From contig NZ_JAPYPG010000005.1 of the NCBI RefSeq assembly GCF_029937755.1, forward strand, positions 220,316 to 284,315: 64,000 nt of DNA. Direction: 5' to 3'. Both the position numbers and the translations under genes were made by a program. The notes beneath the pieces were generated by a model that was given only the letters and a program-made list of their open reading frames with translations, had not been told where the DNA came from and made no database searches. Positions 53,960-63,417 of this stretch are shown piece by piece; positions within the stretch are counted from its first letter, which is position 1, and each line of letters opens with the position of its first letter. This DNA is from Henriciella sp. GTDB taxonomy: Bacteria > Pseudomonadota > Alphaproteobacteria > Caulobacterales > Hyphomonadaceae.

Positions 53960-56377
53960 TCAATATGCCTCCCCCCCGAACGGAACAGTCAGCTCAATCC
54001 CCCAGGTCCGCGGGGCACCGATACCCACAGCAAAACTTCCAAGCGCGGCAAGTCCCGTAAATGCGCTCGGATAGTACAGCTCGTCGGTCGCATTGTTGAC
54101 GAACAGGCCCAGATCGAATCCTCGCGAAGCGACATTTTTCCAGTTGAGGCGCGCGTTTACCAAAGTGTACCCGTCAAGAACCCCCTCGCTATTGTAGCAA
54201 TTACGGTAAAAATCGTTGGGAGGCGGGGCCCCGGTTGAACAGTTCGATGTATTGATCTCAAATTGCGTCGTATATTCAGATCGGTAAGAAGCATTCGCCT
54301 GTAGGGACATCTCTCCAAGTGATCTTGTAAGCGGCAGCTCGTAGATAACCGCAGCGTTCAGCTGGTGCTCGGAGACATCATTGAACTGGCTGTCAGAAAT
54401 ATCGACCAAGTACTCCACGCCATCAAATTGCAGCGCTTCAATAAATTCGTCATATTCCGGCTTAACTAGAGCATAGCCAAAATTGAACGTAAGCTCGTCT
54501 GTCGGCCGTAGGACTAATTCTACTTCACCGCCGGAAATGTGCGCATTGGCCGCGTTGGTCACGAAGTTGAACAGCACACCGTCCCGTATGGCATTGCTGC
54601 GGCGCTGAATATCACGATAATCGGAATAGTAGGCAGCTAGATTGAAGCTTCCATACATGCCGGCGAATTCGAATGAATTCTTTGAACCGACTTCATAGGT
54701 GTCGACGAACTCAGGCTCATAGGCAACACCTGCTATCCGGATGTCGCGAGCCGACGACGAAAAGCCACCTGTCCTGTAACCTCTTCGATAAGATGCATAC
54801 AACAGATTGTCCGAGGTAGCCTGCCAGTTGGCACTCAGCTCCCAAGTCGGCTCAGTAAATTCTTCCGATACGGGTATATTACAAAGAGAACGGTCGTTTC
54901 GCGGTATCGAAGTGCCGTCCAAACTGCATAGGTAATCGCTGGAGCCGACAGCCGCCTGGACCCGACTTCTATAGATCATTTCCCGCTTATCTCGGGATAT
55001 TCGCGCGCCAAGCGACACCGAAAGACCATCCAGCAATTCAGCCAGGCCGACATTCAGATGCGCATATGCAGAATAGCTGGTATTGTTCGCGTCAATGTCG
55101 TTAATCACCTGACGCGGAGAACCAAAAGTATAGGCTTCTATAGCTTCGGTTCCCTCGGACTTAAAGTAGTATAATCCGGCCACATAGTCATACCGGCCAG
55201 TAAGCCCTGACAGCTGAAACTCCTCGCTGAATTCCTGAATACTGTCTGAAACCATAGAGTTTTGTGTCGCAACCAGACTGCCGTCTGCATCACTTATGCT
55301 TGTGTCCGTGATATCGCGGTAACTAATAATATTTTTGATCGTAATGTCGCCAATTTCATAGGCGGTAGTATTCTGAATGCTGTAGACTTCGCTGAAAGCA
55401 GCATTGGCACCGAGAGGGTTGCCCGTACCAAGATCACTAGCGAACTCATAATCGCCCAGCGAGCGAGAGAAATCGAGCGCCTCATCCAGCCCGGGAACAG
55501 CATTGGCCGTGGTACGGAACAGCTTCACGCCCTCCCCATTCGTGTCACTTTTCGAGTAGGTGCCAATCGTCGTGGTCGCGAGATCGGACGAAATTTCCCA
55601 CCGCCCGATCGCGCGCAGCGCGTAGCGATTGATATCGTTTACTTCCTGCCCGGTCGCAACATTGGTTAAATATCCGTCGCGCTCCGAGTAGATGCCTGAC
55701 AGACGGAACCCTGCGGAGTCTCCCAGAGGAGCATTAATACCACCCTCCAGCTCCGTATGCTCATAGTTGCCCTTGGCACCCCGGATATATCCTCCGAACT
55801 CCTCACCCGGCATGTTCGGTTCGATAAGAACCGCTCCGCCTGTTGCATTGCGGCCAAAAAGCGTCCCCTGAGGCCCTCGAAGAACCTGCACATTGTTGAG
55901 GTCGAAAAAGGCTTGATTCAGCCCCTGGGGAGCATTTTGGGGCGCTTCTGCGAAGTAGACACCAATTGACTGGTCCGAGGCGATTGCCGGGTCGCCATTT
56001 CTCTGACCGCGAATACCGATAACCAGCTGGTTAAAGCCCCGTGTGCTGCCAGGACCCGTTACGAGCCCAGGTGCAATTTTCACCAGATCCTGCGGATTGT
56101 CGATACCAAAATCGTTCAATGCTTCCCCGCCTATGGCTGTCACAGAAACCGGGATATCCTGTATATTTTCAGACTTACGCCGTGCATTTACAATTACGAC
56201 GCCCAGCTTGTTCTCGGCGTCCCACGCCTCTGGGTTAGAAGCCTGTTCAGATTGGGAGTCCTCATTCAGGGCGCTCCCTTGCGCAGCAGCATAGGCCGAG
56301 CTCATGGCCATCAAAGCCAAACAACTTGCTGCTGCAGAATTGTTCCATCGCGCACGAAAGCAATGCCTGTTGATCAT
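53960..56377 (-). CDS. TonB-dependent outer-membrane receptor
   Basis: An 805-residue outer-membrane receptor. A signal peptide of about 33 residues ends AYAAA. A TonB-box-like VVIVNARR precedes the plug domain (IQDIPVSVTAIGGEAL, DLVKIAPGLV, VLRGPQGTLFGRNATGGAV). A 22-strand barrel follows and the chain ends PFGGEAY. No siderophore-specific sign is visible. Its place ahead of a catabolic operon suggests uptake of the substrate. The ATG at 56377 has GGGAGGAAG upstream; the longer frame to 56482 is not needed. Confidence 0.92.
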   Translation of the reverse strand: MINRHCFRARWNNSAAASCLALMAMSSAYAAAQGSALNEDSQSEQASNPEAWDAENKLGVVIVNARRKSENIQDIPVSVTAIGGEALNDFGIDNPQDLVKIAPGLVTGPGSTRGFNQLVIGIRGQRNGDPAIASDQSIGVYFAEAPQNAPQGLNQAFFDLNNVQVLRGPQGTLFGRNATGGAVLIEPNMPGEEFGGYIRGAKGNYEHTELEGGINAPLGDSAGFRLSGIYSERDGYLTNVATGQEVNDINRYALRAIGRWEISSDLATTTIGTYSKSDTNGEGVKLFRTTANAVPGLDEALDFSRSLGDYEFASDLGTGNPLGANAAFSEVYSIQNTTAYEIGDITIKNIISYRDITDTSISDADGSLVATQNSMVSDSIQEFSEEFQLSGLTGRYDYVAGLYYFKSEGTEAIEAYTFGSPRQVINDIDANNTSYSAYAHLNVGLAELLDGLSVSLGARISRDKREMIYRSRVQAAVGSSDYLCSLDGTSIPRNDRSLCNIPVSEEFTEPTWELSANWQATSDNLLYASYRRGYRTGGFSSSARDIRIAGVAYEPEFVDTYEVGSKNSFEFAGMYGSFNLAAYYSDYRDIQRRSNAIRDGVLFNFVTNAANAHISGGEVELVLRPTDELTFNFGYALVKPEYDEFIEALQFDGVEYLVDISDSQFNDVSEHQLNAAVIYELPLTRSLGEMSLQANASYRSEYTTQFEINTSNCSTGAPPPNDFYRNCYNSEGVLDGYTLVNARLNWKNVASRGFDLGLFVNNATDELYYPSAFTGLAALGSFAVGIGAPRTWGIELTVPFGGEAY

Positions 56378-56441
56378 TATAACTTCCTCCCTGACGAGCT
56401 CATCTTTGCGACGCGTCAATGCGTCTTGCGAACTTAGGGCG

Positions 56442-56469
56442 ACACTACAAGAAGATTTACACCTGTCAA
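56442..56469 (-). promoter_or_regulatory. Candidate sigma-70 promoter for the TonB receptor and catabolic operon
   Basis: On the minus strand a consensus TTGACA (56469-56464) and TAGTGT (56447-56442) are 16 bases apart and lie 65-90 bases before the receptor start. The -35 box is perfect and the -10 box is weak. Confidence 0.4.
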
Positions 56470-56552
56470 TCATCAGGCACATAAAGTTAAATAAAATTTT
56501 GTACTGTTCTGTTTTCGAAGGTCTTTTCAGTTGGACATGCGTCTATTTTACT

Positions 56553-56571
56553 GCGGGTTCGTGCGAACCGC
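56553..56571. promoter_or_regulatory. Inverted repeat upstream of the TonB receptor gene
   Basis: GCGGGTTCG (56553-56561) and CGAACCGC (56564-56571) are complementary with a single bulged G and a two-base centre. It lies upstream of the candidate promoter and might be an operator for the TetR protein. Inference only. Confidence 0.3.
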
Positions 56572-57318
56572 TCAGGTCCACAAGAAAAATTGTGAAAGAT
56601 AATGATCATTGAGATGCGATCATGTGGCCGGCCATTTTGCGCAGCTTAGACGGGCACCTGCCTAATGATGTCTGCTACCCGGTTACCTTCAGACTATCGG
56701 ACTTGATGATTAGACATCACCCAAGATTCTCCCAATTGGACCCCTTGCTGAATCGCCATCATTTGCATTTGCAATGACAGGCTGAATTGAACAGGCCTGA
56801 CAGTCGGCGGTTCGTACGTAGTCGCAACTGGCCGGCGTTTCGAGCCGTGCGGGTTCGCTTTGTTCAATTTTAAGTTGTATCAATTAACACGAAGGCTGGA
56901 TCTAGTTTCCGTATACGCGGCATGTCTTCTCACCATGGTAGACGTTTCCGCAAGTATTCGTGGACCAGATGCTATTTCAGAATATCCGTATACGGTGTCA
57001 CCCAAGGATTTATGACTTGATGCCCCCCACCTTGCTCAACCGAATCACTCAATCTCGCATTCACGCCCTGCGCGAAAGTGATTGCTTATGGCCAATAGCC
57101 GTCACTGTGTTCGCTCCCGCGCCGAATCCCGGCGTCCTGAATATCGATGGCCGCATGTTCGACATGCCGCATTACAACCTGGCGTTGTGCGTCCTCGCGA
57201 ACTTGGATAATATTTCGCCCTCATCGGATTTGTGAGATATCAAGATTTATGCGGCTGAAAAGGCGCTGACGCCTCTAGGCAGGGAGCGGGGAGTACTCTC
57301 TTGTTCGTTCCAGCCCAC

Positions 57319-58248
57319 TCACAGCCAGGCTTTCTGCCTGAGCGGCCGATTTTTGGACGTGTGCTGCAGCTGCGCTGGCGCGCCGGCCTGTACCAGGCGC
57401 TTATAGCTGTCGCGCAGCAGGGCCGTCATCTTTACTGTGGGGAACTTGTAATCACCAATAGCCTCCACAGGCGCCACTTCGATTGCAGTCCCGGTCAGGA
57501 AGACTTCACTGGCATAGCCCAACGTGCCAGGCAGGATATGGCGTTCGTAAACTTCGATACCTTCCCGCCGCGCGATGTCGATAAGCGTCTGGCGCGTGAT
57601 TCCATCGATGAAATTCTCGGCTTTGGGCGTGTGCAGGGTCCCTGCACAAACAAAGAAAATATTTGCACGGGTCGTCTGCGTCACGAGCCCCCGATGGTCG
57701 AGCAGCAGTGCGTCATCGAACCCACTCGCGCGGGCTTCCAGTCTGGGGATGGCATAATGATCCAGCAGGTCTGAGCACTTGACGTCTCCCCGCACGGATC
57801 GTGGCATCAACGTATGCCAGGACGCGAGGCTCAGTCGCGCGGCCGACGGGGACGGCTCTGCCATAAAAGACTGAGGCCAGCTCCAGGCCGTAATCGCCAG
57901 GCGCACGGATAAATCCACGCAATTGGAAACAACTGGCGACGTCCCTTTCCAGACCACAGGCAGCAAATAGGCATTGCGCATGCCCGGCATCGCAACCACT
58001 TCCTCACAAGCGCCCTGAATATCCTGGGCCGAATAAAGGCAGGCGAGCCTCAGGCTTCGCGCGCTGGCAAGCAGGCGGGCGATATGTGCTTCAGGTTTAA
58101 ACAGACTGCCTTCATAGGCCCGCAAACCTTCGAACACATGATTGCTGCGGTCTATTCCAAGCTTGTAGGCATCAGACAGCGCTCGGTTATCGAACAGGCT
58201 GTGCCCATCCGCCCAGAGTATTCTGCCAGCTCCCAAACGCTTAAGCAT
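57319..58248 (-). CDS. Branched-chain amino-acid aminotransferase-like (PLP fold type IV)
   Basis: A 309-residue fold-type IV aminotransferase. The N-terminus has HVFEGLRAYEG. The PLP lysine is Lys157 in VKCSDLLDHYAIPRLEA, and GFDDALLLDHRGLVTQTTRANIFFV and EVFLTGTAIEVAPVEAIG are typical of IlvE-type enzymes. It is 60 bases downstream of the E3 gene in the dehydrogenase operon, so it probably supplies the branched-chain 2-oxoacids from valine, leucine and isoleucine. A D-amino-acid or lyase role cannot be excluded. GGGAG precedes the start. Confidence 0.85.
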   Translation of the reverse strand: MLKRLGAGRILWADGHSLFDNRALSDAYKLGIDRSNHVFEGLRAYEGSLFKPEAHIARLLASARSLRLACLYSAQDIQGACEEVVAMPGMRNAYLLPVVWKGTSPVVSNCVDLSVRLAITAWSWPQSFMAEPSPSAARLSLASWHTLMPRSVRGDVKCSDLLDHYAIPRLEARASGFDDALLLDHRGLVTQTTRANIFFVCAGTLHTPKAENFIDGITRQTLIDIARREGIEVYERHILPGTLGYASEVFLTGTAIEVAPVEAIGDYKFPTVKMTALLRDSYKRLVQAGAPAQLQHTSKNRPLRQKAWL

Positions 58249-58307
58249 CGGAATGCTCCCGCCAAGCTCCGAGCGGGATGGCGTCGATGCGCACAGCAGA
58301 TTGTGTG

Positions 58308-59693
58308 TCAGATATGGATGGCATGTCCGAGGGCTTTCAACGCGGCTTCGTGGAATGCTTCACCAAGTGTCGGATGCGCATGAATAATACCGGCGACATC
58401 TTCCAGAACGGCTCCCATTTCGATGGCATGGGTAAAGACGACCGACAGTTCGGAGACATGTGACCCGACAGCCTGGACGCCCAGGATGCGATGAGATGCC
58501 TTGCTCGCGATCACGCGCACGAACCCCTGTTCCTCGCCGGCAGCCATGGTCAGGGCACGTCCATTCGCGAAGAAGGGGAAGACGCCGTGAATTGTGTCCG
58601 GTTCTTCGGGCCCGGCGCCTACCGTGACAATTTCAGGATCGGTGAAACATACGGCCGGGATGGCACCAAAATCGAACCGGCGCCTGCGGCCCGCAATGAT
58701 CTCCGCCACCATCTCGCCCTGAGTCGCCGCCTTGTGCTCGAGCATAGGTTCGCCGACAAGATCGCCGATGGCCCAGACATTGCGGCTCGAGGTCGCGCAC
58801 TGATCATCGATGTCGACAAACCGGCCATTCGTCTTGATTGCTATATTCTCCAGGCCCCAGTCTTGCGTATTGGGGCGGCGTCCGACCGTGACGAGAATCT
58901 TGTCGGCTGGGAGCGTCCTCTTTCGTCCGCCATCCGGTTTGACCATCAGGCCTTTCGCGTTCTCTTCAACAGCTTCACTATTGAACAGAAATGTCACCCC
59001 CAAAGCCTCCATGGCTTTTTGAACGGGCGCCACAAGCTTGGCGTCATAGGACGGCAGGATCCGGTCAGCCATCTCGACCACGGTGACTTTGGACCCAAGC
59101 TTTGCAAACGCGCCGCCGAGTTCGAGGCCGATATAACCCGCGCCGACTATGACAAGGCTCTCAGGGACGGACGAAAGGCAGAGCGCCTCTGTCGAGGAGA
59201 TCACTTTGTCGCCCGGCCCCAGAGCGGGCAGATTGATTGGTGATGAGCCAGTCGCAAGGATGACATGTTCGGGCCGGATCGTAACCAGGCCGTCCTCGGT
59301 CCTGACCTCACATGTCTTGGCATCCGAGAATGTGCCCCAACCGGATATAACCTTCACCTTGGCGCGCGCGAGTAGACCTGCAACCCCCTGATTGAGCCGG
59401 TCGACAATGCCGTCTTTCCAGCGCACCGTCTCGGCAAGATCTATCCGGGGCGCAGAGGCCAGCGAGACGCCGTGTACAGGCGCTGACGCCGCTTTCGTCA
59501 TTTCCTCATACTGGCCTGCCACATGGATGATGGCCTTGGACGGGATACAGCCCCGGATGAGGCATGTCCCGCCGAGCCGGCCCGCTTCAACCAACACGGT
59601 ATCAAGGCCGAGCTGTCCGCAACGGATCGCCGCCACATAGCCGCCGGGGCCACCGCCAAGGATCAGGACTTTCGGGGTAAGTATTTCGCTCAT
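58308..59693 (-). CDS. lpdA: Dihydrolipoamide dehydrogenase (E3)
   Basis: A 461-residue FAD disulfide oxidoreductase that reoxidises lipoyl groups of the E2 core with NAD. The FAD motif is LILGGGPGGYVAAI, and the redox disulfide lies in GGTCLIRGCIPSKA (Cys44 and Cys49). The NAD domain has VIVGAGYIGLELG. The C-terminal active-site His-Glu is in HAHPTLGEAFHEAAL. It overlaps E2 by four bases (ATGA) as part of the dehydrogenase operon. Confidence 0.95.
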   Translation of the reverse strand: MSEILTPKVLILGGGPGGYVAAIRCGQLGLDTVLVEAGRLGGTCLIRGCIPSKAIIHVAGQYEEMTKAASAPVHGVSLASAPRIDLAETVRWKDGIVDRLNQGVAGLLARAKVKVISGWGTFSDAKTCEVRTEDGLVTIRPEHVILATGSSPINLPALGPGDKVISSTEALCLSSVPESLVIVGAGYIGLELGGAFAKLGSKVTVVEMADRILPSYDAKLVAPVQKAMEALGVTFLFNSEAVEENAKGLMVKPDGGRKRTLPADKILVTVGRRPNTQDWGLENIAIKTNGRFVDIDDQCATSSRNVWAIGDLVGEPMLEHKAATQGEMVAEIIAGRRRRFDFGAIPAVCFTDPEIVTVGAGPEEPDTIHGVFPFFANGRALTMAAGEEQGFVRVIASKASHRILGVQAVGSHVSELSVVFTHAIEMGAVLEDVAGIIHAHPTLGEAFHEAALKALGHAIHI

Positions 59694-60997
59694 CGCGGCA
59701 TCTCCACAAATAGACGGGCAGGTTGCTCGATCAGCATTTTCAGTTGGCCGACAAACCGCGCGGCATCATGCCCGTCGACGATGCGATGATCGAAGGAGGT
59801 CGACAGGTTCATCATGGTCCGGATCACGATCTGGCCGTTCTGTACGATCGGGCGCTCGACGATCTTGTTGGGACCGATGATGGCAACTTCCGGTGAGTTG
59901 ATCACAGGCGTTGCCGCAATGCCCCCTAGCGCGCCGAGACTTGTGAGTGTGATCGTGGAACCAGTCAGCTCATCGCGTGCGGCCGCGCCGCTGCGCGCAG
60001 CGGCCGTGACCCGGACCATTTCGCGGGCACAGGCCCAGAGGTCGCGCGCCTCGGCATGACGCACGACCGGCACCATCAGGCCTTGCGGCGTCTGGGTGGC
60101 AATACCGATATGCACGCCGTCATGCGCATGCAGTACATTCGCCTCATCATCATAGCGGGCATTGATGTTCGGGAATTCCGGTTGCAGCAGGACAAGGGCG
60201 CGCATGAAGAAAGGCAGCAAGGTCAGCTTGGGCTGATCGTCACTCGCGCGTTCCTGGTTGAGTTCCTTGCGCAAACCTTCAAGCGCGGTGACGTCGAATT
60301 CCTCGATATAGGAAAAGTGCGGAATACGCGATTTGGCATCCTGCATCCGCTGGGCGATCACGCGCCGCAAGCCAACAATCTTGGTCTCATGAACACCCTC
60401 GCGCGGCATCAGCCCTTGTGCCGGGCCTGCCTCGCCTACGCCATGCGCCATGTAGGCATCAAGGTCAGACGGAATAATCCGCCCGCCCGGACCGGTTCCC
60501 GGCACGAACTGCAAGGGGACACCATGCTCGAAGGCGCGCCGGCGGGTTGCCGGGGCGGCCAATGGCGCATCGCCCGCTCCCCGGCTCGCAAAGGCTGATA
60601 TGGATACGGCCGGTGCAGGCGCGCTCACCGCCTGCCTCGTAGGTGCGACCGGTCCGGTCAGGACGACGGGACTCTCAACCGACGGCTCAGCGGCATCCTT
60701 AGCCGTTGAGATTGGCGCCGCCTCCTCCTGCCGGGCAGCATGTTGAACGGCACCCTCTGTGGCGATCTCGACAAGGACGGATCCTACCGCGGCGAAATCA
60801 CCCACCGCGCCATGGATCGCCATGACTTTACCGGCCACCGGCGAGGGCATTTCGACCGTGGCCTTGTCGGTCATCACGTCGAGCAGCGTCTGCTCCTCTT
60901 CAACCTGATCGCCAACGGCGACGTGCCAGGCGACGATCTCCGCTTCGGTGACCCCTTCCCCGACGTCGGGCAATTTTACGTAATAAGCTTCAGGCAC
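59690..60997 (-). CDS. bkdB: Branched-chain 2-oxoacid dehydrogenase E2 (dihydrolipoyl acyltransferase)
   Basis: A 435-residue E2 core. A single lipoyl domain has Lys45 in DKATVEMPSP. A Pro/Ala linker leads to a peripheral-subunit-binding domain (ending FVPGTGPGGRIIPSDL), then the catalytic acyltransferase domain with His404 in SFDHRIVDGHDAARF. The product fits the branched-chain type. The start is GTG at 60997 behind a strong GGAGG. It follows E1 beta with four bases between. Confidence 0.93.
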   Translation of the reverse strand: MPEAYYVKLPDVGEGVTEAEIVAWHVAVGDQVEEEQTLLDVMTDKATVEMPSPVAGKVMAIHGAVGDFAAVGSVLVEIATEGAVQHAARQEEAAPISTAKDAAEPSVESPVVLTGPVAPTRQAVSAPAPAVSISAFASRGAGDAPLAAPATRRRAFEHGVPLQFVPGTGPGGRIIPSDLDAYMAHGVGEAGPAQGLMPREGVHETKIVGLRRVIAQRMQDAKSRIPHFSYIEEFDVTALEGLRKELNQERASDDQPKLTLLPFFMRALVLLQPEFPNINARYDDEANVLHAHDGVHIGIATQTPQGLMVPVVRHAEARDLWACAREMVRVTAAARSGAAARDELTGSTITLTSLGALGGIAATPVINSPEVAIIGPNKIVERPIVQNGQIVIRTMMNLSTSFDHRIVDGHDAARFVGQLKMLIEQPARLFVEMPR

Positions 60998-61001
60998 AGA
61001 C

Positions 61002-62015
61002 CTATACCTCCATCACATGGGCGAGCGCTTTGGCAACACGGTCAGGTCCCGGGAAATAGTCCCACTCGAAGGCATGCGGGTAGGGCGTGTCCCAGCCAGC
61101 CACCCGCTGAGTTGGCGCCTTCAGATGATAGAAGCACCGCTCCGTCACAAGGGCGGAGAGTTCCCCGCCGAAGCCGCCAAAGCGCGAGGCCTCATGAACG
61201 ATGACGCACCGGCCCGTCTTTTTCACAGAGGCTACAATGGCGTCTACATCGAGCGGCACGATCGATCTCAAATCGATAAGTTCGGCATCGACACCCGCGT
61301 CGGCAATCCCCGCAAGGGCAACATGCACCATGGTGCCATAGGCCAGGACCGTTACATCCGCGCCTTCGCGCACGATCGCGGCCTTGCCCAGGGCAATAGA
61401 ATAATGATCTTCGGGAACCTGCGCAGCCGGATGCTGGGCCCAGGAGGTAAGCGCCTGCCCGTGGCGCCCGTCAAACGGCCCGTTATAGATGCGCTTTGGT
61501 TCCAGGAAGATGACCGGGTCGTCGCATTCGATCGCAGCGATCAGTAAGCCTTTCGCATCATAGGGCGTCGACGGAATGACAGTCTTGAGCCCGGTAATGT
61601 GCGCAAAGATCGCCTCGGGCGACTGGCTATGTGTCTGGCCCCCGAATATGCCCCCGCCATAGGGCGAGCGGACCGTGATCGGCGCGGTAAACTCTCCATT
61701 CGACCGGTAGCGCAGGCGCGCCGCTTCGGACACGAGCTGGTCATAGGCGGGGAGGATGTAATCGGCGAACTGTATCTCGACAACCGGACGCAGCCCTTCG
61801 GCGCCCATGCCAATCGCCGTCGCCACGATTCCACCTTCGGCAATGGGCGCGTCAAAGCACCGGTCCAGACCATGCTTTTCCTGAAGCTTGTCAGTGACCC
61901 GGAAGACGCCGCCAAAATAGCCGACATCTTCCCCAAAGATGAGAACATCCGGATCGCGCGCCAGCATCGTGTCGAGCGCGCTGTTGAGCGCCTGGATCAT
62001 GTTCATCACAGCCAT
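61002..62015 (-). CDS. bkdA2: Branched-chain 2-oxoacid dehydrogenase E1 beta subunit
   Basis: A 337-residue transketolase-like beta subunit. Motifs are LIFGEDVGYFGGVFRVTDKL, AIAEGG-type APIAEGGIVATAIGM, and the FADYILPAYDQL segment; the C-terminal transketolase domain has SIVPLDVDAI. With the alpha subunit it decarboxylates branched-chain 2-oxoacids using thiamine diphosphate. The ribosome site of the first ATG is weak; an internal ATG nine bases later (62006) is a possible alternative. It lies five bases after the E1 alpha stop. Confidence 0.93.
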   Translation of the reverse strand: MAVMNMIQALNSALDTMLARDPDVLIFGEDVGYFGGVFRVTDKLQEKHGLDRCFDAPIAEGGIVATAIGMGAEGLRPVVEIQFADYILPAYDQLVSEAARLRYRSNGEFTAPITVRSPYGGGIFGGQTHSQSPEAIFAHITGLKTVIPSTPYDAKGLLIAAIECDDPVIFLEPKRIYNGPFDGRHGQALTSWAQHPAAQVPEDHYSIALGKAAIVREGADVTVLAYGTMVHVALAGIADAGVDAELIDLRSIVPLDVDAIVASVKKTGRCVIVHEASRFGGFGGELSALVTERCFYHLKAPTQRVAGWDTPYPHAFEWDYFPGPDRVAKALAHVMEV

Positions 62016-62020
62016 TTCGA

Positions 62021-63253
62021 TCAGATCCCCACTTCGCCGCGCTGCTCAAGGACACGCCAGTCAGGCTCCTTGAAAACTCCCTCGAACATTTCCTTCACGC
62101 TGGGTTTGGACTGGCCGAGCGTACCGACCGCCTCTCCCTGCTTGACTGCGGCACGGACCGCCTCGGCAACGCTTTCTTCAAGCGCAGCATGGCGGCTGTC
62201 ATCCCACTCGCCCAAGGCGATTAGATGCTGCTTAAGGCGCTCAACAGGGTCCCCCAGCGGCCATTTGGACGCCTCATCTGATGGTCGGTATTTGCCTGGA
62301 TCATCGCTGGTGGAATGACCCTCGGCGCGGTAGGTGAAAAACTCGATCAATGTTGCGCCGAGTCCCGACCGCGCGCGCGCTGCGGCCCATTGCGTCGCGG
62401 CCCAGACCGCCAGCACGTCGTTGCCGTCAACGCGCAGGCCGGGGATGCCATAGGCGATCGCCTTGGCCGCAAAAGTCGTTTCCTGCGCGCCGGCAATGCC
62501 AGAAAATGTCGAGATGGCCCATTGATTGTTCGTGACGCAGAGCACGACGGGTGCGCGATAGACGCTGGCGAACGTCAGCGCCTCATGAAAATCGCCCTCA
62601 GCTGTGGTGCCCTCGCCGATATACCCGATCGCGATATCATCGATTCCGCGATAGGCCTTCGCCATGGCCCAGCCCACCGCGTGTCCGAACCGGCTGCCGA
62701 CATTCCCGGACAGGGAATAGAATCCATAATCCCTCGCCGAATACAGGATGGGAAGCTGCCGGCCCTTCAAGGGATCCTGCGCGTTGCTGAAGATCTGGTT
62801 CACCAGGTCCTCGAGCGGATAATCCCGGGCCATCAGCCAGCTGACCAGCCGATAGGTCGGAAAGCACATGTCGCCCTGCCTAAGCGCGAGGGACGGGACT
62901 GCACCCAAGGCTTCTTCGCCCCGGCTCTTCATATAGAAGCTCGTCTTGCCTTGCCGTTGTATTTTGAACATGCGCTCATCGAACGCACGCGTCAGGACCA
63001 TTGCCTTCAAGGCGCGGATGAGGTCTCCATCCGCCAGGTCAGGCAGCCACCCGCCGACAACATTACCAGCATCGTCGAGCGTCCGGATGAGCAGGAAGGG
63101 GAGATCACGCAGGCAAGGCTCAGGCGCGTCGATGTCGGGGCGCGCAACGGCGCCCGCAGGCGACAAAGCGAGATCCCCGAATTCCACCGGATCGCCCGGA
63201 CGCGACGATGGCTCCGGAACCCTCAGGCGTCCCGATCTGCGGTCATTGGTCAA
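62021..63253 (-). CDS. bkdA1: Branched-chain 2-oxoacid dehydrogenase E1 alpha subunit
   Basis: A 410-residue thiamine-diphosphate alpha subunit. The TPP motif runs from GYIGEGTTAEGDFHEA to VTNNQWAIS. FYMKSRGEEALG and YRAEGHSTSDDPGKYRPS are typical of the branched-chain enzyme. The start is taken as TTG at 63253 because GGAGGT (63264-63259) lies five bases ahead and the upstream 40 residues look non-coding; the frame is open to 63373. It heads an operon of E1 alpha, E1 beta, E2, E3 and aminotransferase, and is divergent from an Lrp/AsnC gene. Confidence 0.93.
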   Translation of the reverse strand: MTNDRRSGRLRVPEPSSRPGDPVEFGDLALSPAGAVARPDIDAPEPCLRDLPFLLIRTLDDAGNVVGGWLPDLADGDLIRALKAMVLTRAFDERMFKIQRQGKTSFYMKSRGEEALGAVPSLALRQGDMCFPTYRLVSWLMARDYPLEDLVNQIFSNAQDPLKGRQLPILYSARDYGFYSLSGNVGSRFGHAVGWAMAKAYRGIDDIAIGYIGEGTTAEGDFHEALTFASVYRAPVVLCVTNNQWAISTFSGIAGAQETTFAAKAIAYGIPGLRVDGNDVLAVWAATQWAAARARSGLGATLIEFFTYRAEGHSTSDDPGKYRPSDEASKWPLGDPVERLKQHLIALGEWDDSRHAALEESVAEAVRAAVKQGEAVGTLGQSKPSVKEMFEGVFKEPDWRVLEQRGEVGI

Positions 63254-63308
63254 AGGACACCTCCATTCACTCAAGCAAAGCGTATGGGCCGCATTATGCA
63301 GATATCGG

Positions 63309-63325
63309 GAGAAATGTTGTTTCTC
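63309..63325. promoter_or_regulatory. Inverted repeat between the bkd operon and the Lrp/AsnC gene
   Basis: GAGAAA (63309-63314) and TTTCTC (63320-63325) are perfectly complementary around a five-base centre in the divergent region. It is a candidate binding site for the adjacent Lrp-type regulator, which usually controls bkd operons. Operator function is inferred from symmetry and place. Confidence 0.4.
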
Positions 63326-63417
63326 AATTGGCTTGATTTGCGCTATTATGATTGACGATGTTTCCCAAATCACTCATTCAAGTTTATGCATAAGATGGAT
63401 TACGGAATATCTTGGAC

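Larger units (their letters stand above)
56378..57318. other. Long spacer between the aminotransferase and TonB receptor genes
   Basis: About 940 bases, AT-richer than the flanks near 56470-56600 and 56860-57010. It contains the TonB receptor promoter region. A plus-strand frame at 56960-57235 (91 residues) lacks a clear domain and ribosome site and is not called. No terminator with a strong U tract was seen after the aminotransferase gene. Confidence 0.5.

Noticed and set aside
56960..57235. 91-residue plus-strand frame in the long spacer
   Set aside because: No family resemblance, no ribosome site, and composition does not look coding.
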